NCBI GenBank assembly: GCA_002070945.1
Contig: MWEG01000113.1
Coordinates: forward strand, 1 to 64,000
Source of the DNA: Lentisphaerae bacterium ADurb.Bin082
Lineage (GTDB): Bacteria > Verrucomicrobiota > Lentisphaeria > Oligosphaerales > Oligosphaeraceae
Direction: 5' to 3'
Length of the DNA: 64,000 nucleotides
Of the stretch, positions 42,844 through 50,108 are shown piece after piece. A program made the position numbers and the translations under genes. How positions within the stretch are numbered: position 1 is the first letter of the stretch; every line of letters begins with the position of its first letter. The notes under the pieces are model-generated. The model had not been told where the DNA came from. It searched no databases and saw only the letters and a program-made list of their open reading frames with translations.

Positions 42844-44517
42844 TCATTGCAGGTGGTAGATGCCGGGTTTGTCGAACCATACGGTTTGATTTGGTCCTAG
42901 GCCCATCCCCATGAGCAGGATAAGCGAATCGGCTTCGGGGGGCACATTGGCAAGGCCGATGGCTTGCCGCCACTGGCTCGGGTCTTGACTTTTGTCAAAA
43001 TAGACTATGACGTCCTTATCGGGGACGACCCATTTGCCTTCCTTCTGCCAGCGGGCGCGCAGGTATGGACTGCCTTCGCCGACGGCGTAGCCCTCTACGA
43101 GATAGGTATTGCCTGGCGCTGTTGGGATGCGGACGATGAAGCAGCCGTTTCTAACGCCGGTGGCGCGGGCTGAGTAGTTATCGCCGAGGCCCTTGCTGGT
43201 GTCGAGTCCGAAGTCGCCTTGTTTCTCATCAAAGCGCCAGAAGCTCCAGCCTTCTGGCAGGTTGCCGGCTGTCCAGTCGGCGGCGTCATCTTTCAATTCG
43301 CCTTTTTGAAGCGGCGAGCAGTCTGGATTGGTGACCAGGTTGACCAGCGTGCCTTGGGCGAGGCCCTCGTCCAGGAGCTGTCGGCAGACCCTATCTGGAT
43401 CGGCGATTAGTGCCAGGGCGTGTTCGAAGCCTGGCAGCTGTTCTTCCCAGGTTGGCGCATCGCGGTCTTTGAATTTCCAGTCCCACTTGATCCAGCGGTA
43501 TTTTTCGCCGTAGACCCAGCAGTACTGGTCGGATGCGTGGCAGGCTTGACTAAAGTTTGCGCGCAGGTGATTCAGGCGGGAGCCGTCAAGGGGGCCGAAG
43601 TACCAGCGTGATGTTTCGTCATTGGTGTACATGTCGAGGTACAGTCCGAAGCCGACCTGTACCTGTTTGCTGTATTTGACGCGGTTTTCCGGGGCTACCA
43701 GCGTTGGTGCGCGCTTGGCGATTTCCCAGGCGCTTTTGTAGAAGTCTTGGTTGGCGGCTTCAAAGCGGTAGCCATATTCGGTGGCGTCGACCATAGTGGC
43801 GCCTGGGGGGATGGCATCCAGGAAGCCGTTGAGGAAGTGTGCCCAGAGGATGTCGTGGGCGTAGGCGCAATCAGCGAGGTCGACCTTGCTCTGATATAGC
43901 GTCCTGTTCAAGGAGAAGAGCCAGAACGCCAGCAGGGTGATGTCAGGGTATTCGGCAGTCATGGCCTGCATCACTTGGGCGCCGCGGCGGCGTGCCAGGG
44001 CGGCTGTCTCCTCGTAGGCGCCGTCTTCGGGCTGGAGGGTGTACTGTTGCGTGCGGGGGTAGTCTTCCGGGTCCATCAGCAGGCCCTTGGCGCCGCCTTC
44101 GCGGGCGATCCAGGCAGCGATGGCCAAGTTATGGGCTGCATTGGCCCAGGCCGTGTCATCGTTCCAGGCCAGGCGTTGCCGCGGCGCCCAGAATGTGCAA
44201 ATCAAGTTATGCTTGAATCTGCCCGAGGAGATTTGCTTGACCCGGCTGATTTCCTCTTCGAACCAGTTGCGTTCCCAGGGCGGCGCCGTCATCGCGGTGC
44301 GCAGGTTGACTTGCTTGCCTTCGGCGTCCTTGGCATAGATGCTGATGCTGATGCCTTCCAGCGGGAGTTTTTCGAGCGCCTCCTGGTTGCGCACCAGGTC
44401 CTGGGTGTTGACCCACAGCAGGTCCCAGCTATGGCCGATAAAGCGTTTTTTGCCGAAGTCGTCAGCATGAGCAACTGTCAGCACCAATAGCAGCGCCAGG
44501 AAAAGCGAACAGCGCAT
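42844..44517 (-). CDS. Secreted putative glycosidase-like protein, family P, member 3
   Basis: A 557-residue exported protein from ATG 44517 (gaggaaat upstream), signal peptide ending near AHADD. An open frame continues upstream to 44940, but this extension overlaps the hydrogenase-like gene antisense-free reading in the same strand and lacks a signal peptide, so it is rejected. Same architecture and motifs as member 2, with which it shares most residues; differences are scattered, including 'GLLMDPEDYPRT' and 'EYGYRFEAANQDFY'. The pair arose by tandem duplication. Both could have slightly different substrates. Confidence 0.62.
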   Translation of the reverse strand: MRCSLFLALLLVLTVAHADDFGKKRFIGHSWDLLWVNTQDLVRNQEALEKLPLEGISISIYAKDAEGKQVNLRTAMTAPPWERNWFEEEISRVKQISSGRFKHNLICTFWAPRQRLAWNDDTAWANAAHNLAIAAWIAREGGAKGLLMDPEDYPRTQQYTLQPEDGAYEETAALARRRGAQVMQAMTAEYPDITLLAFWLFSLNRTLYQSKVDLADCAYAHDILWAHFLNGFLDAIPPGATMVDATEYGYRFEAANQDFYKSAWEIAKRAPTLVAPENRVKYSKQVQVGFGLYLDMYTNDETSRWYFGPLDGSRLNHLRANFSQACHASDQYCWVYGEKYRWIKWDWKFKDRDAPTWEEQLPGFEHALALIADPDRVCRQLLDEGLAQGTLVNLVTNPDCSPLQKGELKDDAADWTAGNLPEGWSFWRFDEKQGDFGLDTSKGLGDNYSARATGVRNGCFIVRIPTAPGNTYLVEGYAVGEGSPYLRARWQKEGKWVVPDKDVIVYFDKSQDPSQWRQAIGLANVPPEADSLILLMGMGLGPNQTVWFDKPGIYHLQ

Positions 44518-44600
44518 GATTATTTCCTCGTGTTTGGTGTTTGCCGAAGCCGACCTGGCATTCTGCTTGAAAGGCCGGATTGACGTCGCCGCCTGGGCCG

Positions 44601-45398
44601 TCAGCTCTTTGACTGGGTGGCGGCGTCCTTGGGTATGTGTTTGCCCATCAGATGGAGGATGCCCTGGAGGATGGTGGCTGGATGCGGCGGGCACCCGGGG
44701 ATGTAGAGGTCTGGCTTGATGACGTCTTCCAGTCCGCCGAGGCATTCGCTGCTGTCCTGGTAGATACCGCCGGAAATGGCGCAGGCGCCGCAGGCGATGA
44801 CCCATTTGGGGCGCGGCATGGCGTCGTATGTTTTTTGCAGGCCGATCAGCATATTGCGGGTGACCGGGCCGGTTACCAGCAGGCAGTCGGCATGACGCGG
44901 TGACGCAGTGACAGAGATACCAAAGCGGGACAAGTCCCACGCCAGGGTGTTGAGGACGTTGAAGTCAAGTTCGCAGGCCGCGCAGCCCCCCGCAGAGACT
45001 TGCCGGATGACTAAGGACAGTCCGCAGAGGTCTTGCAATTCCTGCGGTGGCTCGCCGCGCTGCTGTGGGTCAAGCAGTCCTTCCCGGCAGAAGGTCGACA
45101 GGTGGAAGTCGGTCGGGTTGAAAGTAATCGCCTTGGTTGGGCAGGCGGCGACGCATTCGCCACAGAACAGGCAGCGGCCCATATCAATGGACAGGGCCTT
45201 CTTGCCGCCCTTGGCGTCGTCGGCCGGGACGATGGCTTTAGTCGGGCAGACTTGCTGGCAGAGGTCGCAGTCAGCGCTGCATTTGGCCATGTCAATGGAT
45301 GGCCGGCCCAGGAAACGATCAGGGAGGTTGGGCGGGGCAGGGGGGAACTTGCCGGTCTGGTAGCCTTGTTGCAGGCGTGCTTTGAGGACGTTCAGCAT
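44601..45398 (-). CDS. hyfI: Hyf-like complex: fused ferredoxin and NuoB/HyfI-type small subunit
   Basis: A 265-residue protein. Residues ~34-95 form two [4Fe-4S] clusters: C40-x3-C44-x2-C47-x3-C51-P and C76-x2-C79-x2-C82-x3-C86-P. Residues ~125-250 are the small-subunit domain that holds the proximal cluster next to the catalytic site: C139-x2-C142 in 'GGCAACELD', C206 in 'GACAISGG', and C236 in 'PGCPPHP'. In E. coli Hyf/Hyc these are two proteins (HycF/HyfH and HycG/HyfI). Last gene of the six-gene operon, 36 nt after the large subunit gene. It would pass electrons from a ferredoxin-like donor to the membrane arm. Confidence 0.88.
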   Translation of the reverse strand: MLNVLKARLQQGYQTGKFPPAPPNLPDRFLGRPSIDMAKCSADCDLCQQVCPTKAIVPADDAKGGKKALSIDMGRCLFCGECVAACPTKAITFNPTDFHLSTFCREGLLDPQQRGEPPQELQDLCGLSLVIRQVSAGGCAACELDFNVLNTLAWDLSRFGISVTASPRHADCLLVTGPVTRNMLIGLQKTYDAMPRPKWVIACGACAISGGIYQDSSECLGGLEDVIKPDLYIPGCPPHPATILQGILHLMGKHIPKDAATQSKS

Positions 45399-45434
45399 AG
45401 GATGACCTGGGAGTTATGGTTGATGGCCTGCCTG

Positions 45435-46976
45435 TTACAAGTCATGGCCGCAGTAGGACAGATTGAAGCTCTTGTTGCAAATAGGGAAGTGCGAAATCTG
45501 CTCGCCGCGCATCGAAAGAGCCAGGCCAAACCAGTTGTGGAAAGACGGATCGACGATTTTATAGCGCCGGAAGGCGCCTTGTGCGTCCGTGACCGCGACG
45601 TGGCACATTTCGCCGCGCCAGGCTTCGACCAGGGAAACCGCGATGGAGTCTGGCGCCAAGGCTGGCAGGGCAGCGGCGGCAGGCGTGGTGCGGTTGTCCT
45701 TTTTCCAGATTGCCAGTTGCTCTTTCAGCCAGTTGGTCGAGGCGGTGATTTCGTGGCGTCGGATCAGGGCGCGGGCGAGGGTGTCGCCACCAGAGGCCTC
45801 GGAGCGGACCGGGGCAGTGTCAGCGTAGCAGGCGTAAGGGTGCGAAAAGCGGATATCGCAATCAAGTCCGGAGGCGCGGCCGGCTGGGCCGACCAGGCCA
45901 ATGTCGTGCGCTGCTGCCTTGGACACAGGGCCGGTGTTTTCGAATCGGTCCAGGACGGCCGCCGCCTCGAACATCAGGTCAAGCGCGTTATCGACATCCT
46001 TGGAAACGTGACCCAGCCAGCGGAGAATTTTTTCCGCTTTGGCAGGCGTGAGGGCAAATTTGACGCCGCCTGGGCGGACGAGGTTGCGGCCGAAGCGGTT
46101 GCCGCAGATTTCAGCGGTCATGTTGAGGAATTCGCCGCGCAGCCGTCCGCAGAAGGACGCTGTAGGCAGGAAGGCCACGTCTCCAGCCAGGGCGCCTAAA
46201 TCGCCGACGTGGCAGGCCAGCCGTTCCAACTCAGCCGCGATGCCGCGCAGAAGCAAGGCGTCTGGGCTGGGCTTGAGGGATGGGGCGAGGCATTCGCAGA
46301 GTTGGGCGTATGCCGTGGTGGACGCGATGGTGGAGTCGCCGGAGACGGTCGCAAGCATCGGCAGGGTGCGGCGATCCGGGCCGCCCAGGAGCATTTTCTC
46401 GACGCCGCGATGTTGGTAGCCGAGGGAGATTTCGAGCGAGTAGACGTCTTCGCCTAAGCATTGGAAGCGGAAATGGCCTGGTTCAATGACGCCAGCATGG
46501 ACCGGGCCGACAGCGACTTCGTGGGCGCCTTCGCCGTCCATAGTGAAATAGTCGGTGTCGCCGACCGTGATGGCTTTTGCAGGGGTTGCTGGCGTAGCGG
46601 CGGCATTGGGCATCGGCGGCTGGAAGCGGATGGGCTTGAGCCAGGGATGGCCAGGGATGGCGACGCCGTACTGTTCTGCCAGTTCTCGTTCGAACCAGGC
46701 TAAGGCCGGGCATTCTGGGGTCAGCGAGGCGAACTCGCCTTGGACAATTGTCCTGGTGAGGTCGCAGGTGTGGTCTTTGTCATGGGCGAGGACGGCGATC
46801 AGCTCCAGGCCCTGGTTGACGCCCGGCATGGCGAAGAACGCGCTCACGCGCCGTTGCTGCTGGTTGACCAGGTCCAGGAGGGTTTCCCGGAAGGTGTTGA
46901 CAGGCAGGTTCGGCACACGCTGCAAGGGGACGGCGGTGTTGTTGGCGATGGTCAGGATGGTGTCGGTCATAGTCAC
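45435..46976 (-). CDS. hyfG: Hyf-like complex: large subunit without NiFe cysteines (Ehr type)
   Basis: A 513-residue fusion of a NuoC-like (~30-120) and a NuoD/HycE-like (~145-513) part. 'YSLEISLGYQHRGVEKML' is the conserved entry helix. At the N-terminal NiFe site, where hydrogenases have V-C-G-x-C, this protein has V211-S-G-D-S215. At the C-terminal site, where hydrogenases have D-P-C-x-x-C, it has D476-P-S-F-H-N. All four metal ligands are therefore absent and no maturation peptidase is nearby. This matches the energy-converting hydrogenase-related (Ehr) group, whose electron acceptor is not settled. The C-terminus retains 'FPICNKSFNLSY' beyond the site where hydrogenases would be trimmed. 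Overlaps hyfF by 4 nt. Confidence 0.9.
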   Translation of the reverse strand: MTMTDTILTIANNTAVPLQRVPNLPVNTFRETLLDLVNQQQRRVSAFFAMPGVNQGLELIAVLAHDKDHTCDLTRTIVQGEFASLTPECPALAWFERELAEQYGVAIPGHPWLKPIRFQPPMPNAAATPATPAKAITVGDTDYFTMDGEGAHEVAVGPVHAGVIEPGHFRFQCLGEDVYSLEISLGYQHRGVEKMLLGGPDRRTLPMLATVSGDSTIASTTAYAQLCECLAPSLKPSPDALLLRGIAAELERLACHVGDLGALAGDVAFLPTASFCGRLRGEFLNMTAEICGNRFGRNLVRPGGVKFALTPAKAEKILRWLGHVSKDVDNALDLMFEAAAVLDRFENTGPVSKAAAHDIGLVGPAGRASGLDCDIRFSHPYACYADTAPVRSEASGGDTLARALIRRHEITASTNWLKEQLAIWKKDNRTTPAAAALPALAPDSIAVSLVEAWRGEMCHVAVTDAQGAFRRYKIVDPSFHNWFGLALSMRGEQISHFPICNKSFNLSYCGHDL

Positions 46977-48421
46977 AGCAGGTCTTTCATCCAGGATATA
47001 GCAATGAATCCGAGGGTGAGGATGGTAAGGGCGGCAGCGCCAGGAACGATGGTCAGCCTTTCGGCATCGGCATCGGCCAGGGCTGACTCACGCTCCGCAC
47101 AGGCGGACAGGGGCGTTCCTGTGGTCATGCTGATAAAGGTGGCGGACATTCCAGCAAAGATGATGAGCAGGAGGACAAGGATGAGGAAGGAGAGCAGGGG
47201 CGGCATATTGGCGATGAGGATGAATTCAGTCACGAACAGGGGCGAGGGCGGGGTGCCGCAGATAGCGAACAGGCCGAACAGCCAGAGGATGCCGGTGCGT
47301 GGCATGCAGGTGAACAACGCGGTCACGCTTCTGACCGAGGTGGTGTTGAAGCCGACGAGGATATTGCCGGCCAGGAGGAAGAGCATCATTTTGGTGATGG
47401 AATGAGCGACGACGTGGGTGTGCAGGACCTCCTGGCAGTAGCAGAGCAGCAGGGCGCACAGGCCCATGTGCTCAATGCTGGAATAGGCGAGCATGCGTTT
47501 GAAGTCCCTCTGGCGGATGATGAGGAAGGCGGCGACTAGGACAGAGAGGGTGCCGAGCACGGCCAGTAGTGTTTTGCAGAGGGGAAGGACGACTTCAGGC
47601 GCCAGGCGGAGGACGCGGATGATGGCGAGCAGGCAGCAGTTGAGCAGGGCGCCAGACAGCAGCGCCGAGATGGGCGCGGGCGCCTCGCTGTGCGCGTCTG
47701 GCAGCCAGGTGTGGAATGGCGCCAGGCCCATTTTAGTGCCGAAGCCGGCCAGGCAGAACACGAAGGCGAGTTTGTACCAGACCGGGTGGAAGACGGTTCC
47801 GGCGGCAATTAGGTCTGCGAAACTGAGGCTGGCAGGCGGGTTGGGGGAGACTTTGCCAGCGTAGGCCAGTAGCAGGATTCCGAACAGGGCCAGGCCAATG
47901 CCGAGGGAGCAGATGAGCAGGTATTTCCACATTGCCTCAAGGGCGCCTTCCGTGCAGTAGAAGAGGATAAGCGGTGCGCTGGCTAAGGTAGTGGCTTCGA
48001 TGGCCACCCACATCAGGCCGAAATGGGCAGCCAGGATGCTGAGGTTCATCATGCTGACAAAGGCGAGCAGGAACATGACAAACAGGTAGCGGTGCATGAT
48101 GCGGATGCCCTGGGCGCGATAGGTGCTGTGTTTTTGTGCGGTCGGCAGCCAGAAGAAGGCATGGATGGCGACGGCTAGGAAGAGTCCTGAGGTCACTTGC
48201 AGGAAGAAGCTGTTGGTGGCGTCGGTCGCAAGGACCAGGTTAGGCCCTATGTAGAAGCTGTACAGGTCACGTTCGGGGAAGAGCAGCGTGGCGCCGGAGA
48301 GAAGGCAGAGGCAGACGCCGGCGAGCGGAAGCAGGCTGAATAGGGCCTGTTCGCGCTTGCGCAACAGCGGGGCGAGCGCAGCGAACAGTAGCGGGAGAGC
48401 GACCATGAGCAAGGATAGCAT
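46973..48421 (-). CDS. hyfF: Hyf-like complex: antiporter-type membrane subunit HyfF
   Basis: A 482-residue polytopic protein with about 14 predicted membrane helices, homologous to NuoN/MrpD. Key ion-channel residues are visible: Glu in 'FGLMWVAIEATTL' (TM5) and Lys in 'GFGTKMGLAPFHTWLPDAH' (TM7), followed by 'HSEAPAPISALLSGALL' and 'FKRMLAYSSIEHMG'. Contributes a H+ or Na+ half-channel to the complex. It overlaps the large subunit gene by 4 nt and follows hyfE by 60 nt. Confidence 0.88.
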   Translation of the reverse strand: MLSLLMVALPLLFAALAPLLRKREQALFSLLPLAGVCLCLLSGATLLFPERDLYSFYIGPNLVLATDATNSFFLQVTSGLFLAVAIHAFFWLPTAQKHSTYRAQGIRIMHRYLFVMFLLAFVSMMNLSILAAHFGLMWVAIEATTLASAPLILFYCTEGALEAMWKYLLICSLGIGLALFGILLLAYAGKVSPNPPASLSFADLIAAGTVFHPVWYKLAFVFCLAGFGTKMGLAPFHTWLPDAHSEAPAPISALLSGALLNCCLLAIIRVLRLAPEVVLPLCKTLLAVLGTLSVLVAAFLIIRQRDFKRMLAYSSIEHMGLCALLLCYCQEVLHTHVVAHSITKMMLFLLAGNILVGFNTTSVRSVTALFTCMPRTGILWLFGLFAICGTPPSPLFVTEFILIANMPPLLSFLILVLLLIIFAGMSATFISMTTGTPLSACAERESALADADAERLTIVPGAAALTILTLGFIAISWMKDLL

Positions 48422-48481
48422 GGCAGATTTCCAGAAAAGATTAGGAGTTGCGGTTACAGGCTGGCAGCGGGCGGGTGTTGT

Positions 48482-49132
48482 TCAATCGCCGAGGGCGTTG
48501 AGGGAGTGAGTGTCAATATGCTGGAAGCTGCGGTTGATATTGAAGACAGCGATGCCCATGATGAAGACCAGGGCAAAGACGTCAAGCAGCAGTCCCAGTT
48601 CGACGAGGAGTCCGTTGTGGATCATCATGCCGGTGCCAAAGATGCTGACGCCGTTTTCAAACACCAGGAAGCCAATCACCTGGGTGATGGCTTTGCGGCG
48701 GGTGATGATGAGGAACAGGCCGGTGCAGATTGTGCTCAGGGCAGTGGGCACAGCCAGCACGGATGCGCCATGAGGCTCTGGAGGCAGAAGGCTGCCAATC
48801 CAGAAGGCGATGCCAGTGAGCCCGAGGATGATGAGCAGGGACAACGAGTAGCCGACGAGCGGCTCCAACTCGCGGCGGACGTCGGTTTTGCGCATGGTAT
48901 AGGAGAGGAGTGCTGGCATCAGGACGCCCTTGATGATGATGTTGAGGAACATGACCAGCAGGTATTCCCAGGCGTTGCTGTCAGGCGAGTGCGGCAAGGT
49001 CAGCGGCATGAGCCCAAGCAGGATGCCCTGGGCGGCGACGAGTTTGATGCAGTGCATCAGCCGGCTGGAGCTGACCAGCAGGAGATTAAGGATGAGGAAA
49101 GCGCCGAGGATGAGGTTGAGGCTTTCGTTCAT
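48482..49132 (-). CDS. hyfE: Hyf-like complex: NuoK-related membrane subunit HyfE
   Basis: A 216-residue protein with six or seven membrane helices. Recognised by 'IIIKGVLMPALLSY' and 'VIGFLVFENGVSIFG', where the Glu of F-E-N-G is the conserved proton-path residue of HyfE/MrpC-NuoK proteins. Overlaps hyfC by 4 nt (ATGA). Confidence 0.85.
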   Translation of the reverse strand: MNESLNLILGAFLILNLLLVSSSRLMHCIKLVAAQGILLGLMPLTLPHSPDSNAWEYLLVMFLNIIIKGVLMPALLSYTMRKTDVRRELEPLVGYSLSLLIILGLTGIAFWIGSLLPPEPHGASVLAVPTALSTICTGLFLIITRRKAITQVIGFLVFENGVSIFGTGMMIHNGLLVELGLLLDVFALVFIMGIAVFNINRSFQHIDTHSLNALGD

Positions 49133-50067
49133 GGCAGGTGCCTCCCGGTAAGGATAGTCAAGGCCAGGGCAATGAGGGCTGCGCCAAGGGAACCCAGCAG
49201 AAATTGTGGAAGTTTGAGGAAGCGGAAGCGGGCTGTGATGGATTCGATGATACCGATGACGACGCCGATGAGGAGGATGCCGAGGATGTGGAGAACCATC
49301 ATCAATCCGGGCGAGCCGAAGTCGCCGGGGATGAGCATGAGCATGACGAAGGCGGCCATAAGCCAGAGTTTGAGGCAGGAGCCGTAGACGATGAAGCCTA
49401 AGTCTGGCCCGCTGTAGTCGAGAACCATGGCCTCATGGATCATGGTCAGCTCCAAGTGGGTTTCTGGATCGTCAAAGGGAACCCGGCAGTTTTCAACGAG
49501 GAGAACGATGAAGGCGATGCCAGCGGCCAGAGTAACGGCTGCAACTACGGTTGGAACTTGGGCTGGCAGCGGGCAGGTGAGCATATTGGACAAGTCCACG
49601 GAGCGGCTGGCGGTTGCCAGGAAGCCGAGGACTGCGAAGAGAGACCCTTCGGCTAGGGCTGCGAATTGGACTTCGCGGCTGGAGCCCATGCCTTCAAAGC
49701 TGGAGCCGGTGTCCATAGCGCCGAGTACGAGAGCGAAGCGCCCCAGGCCGAGCAGATAGGCGAAGAGGAAGACGTCGCCGGTGAAGGCAAAGGGGCTTAT
49801 CTGGTTGGCGTAGGGCAGAAAGAGCATCGCAACCATGACGGTTGCAAGCGTGATGAGCGGCCCCCAGGCGAGCAGTCCGCAGCTGGTCGTGGTGCGCACG
49901 CAGCCTTTGCGGAGGAGTTTAATGATGTTGTAGTACGGCTGCAAGAGTTTTGGCCCGCGGCGTCCGACGAGGATGGCTTTGGTTTTGTTGATGATGCCGG
50001 TGAGCAGCGGGGCGAGGAGGAGGGCGGCGATCAGGCCAGTCCACCAGAGGTAGAGGTTGTTGTTCAT
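49129..50067 (-). CDS. hyfC: Hyf-like complex: NuoH-type membrane subunit HyfC
   Basis: A 312-residue protein with about eight membrane helices, homologous to HyfC/HycD/NuoH. Motifs: 'VGRRGPKLLQPYYNIIKLLRK' (family R-x-G-P-x-x-x-Q-x-Y-x-D/N-x-x-K), 'LLVENCRVPFDDPETHLELTMIHEAMVLDYSGPD' summarised as E-x-x-R-x-P-x-D-D-P-x-T-H-L-E-L-T-M-x-H-E. The acidic residues of this loop line the coupling site between the hydrophilic and membrane arms. Start has no strong ribosome binding site. Confidence 0.9.
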   Translation of the reverse strand: MNNNLYLWWTGLIAALLLAPLLTGIINKTKAILVGRRGPKLLQPYYNIIKLLRKGCVRTTTSCGLLAWGPLITLATVMVAMLFLPYANQISPFAFTGDVFLFAYLLGLGRFALVLGAMDTGSSFEGMGSSREVQFAALAEGSLFAVLGFLATASRSVDLSNMLTCPLPAQVPTVVAAVTLAAGIAFIVLLVENCRVPFDDPETHLELTMIHEAMVLDYSGPDLGFIVYGSCLKLWLMAAFVMLMLIPGDFGSPGLMMVLHILGILLIGVVIGIIESITARFRFLKLPQFLLGSLGAALIALALTILTGRHLP

Positions 50068-50108
50068 GGCGTTAGTCCGGGAAGGTGCTGGTGCAAGTAG
50101 AGTCTCCG

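Noticed and set aside
44518-44940. Upstream extension of family P member 3
   Set aside because: It overlaps the hyfI gene in another frame, encodes a low-complexity Arg/His/Pro-rich sequence, and the signal peptide with ribosome binding site begins at 44517.
45435-46976. Active [NiFe] hydrogenase catalytic subunit
   Set aside because: Both Cys-x-x-Cys nickel sites are missing (VSGDS and DPSFHN), and no maturation peptidase is nearby.
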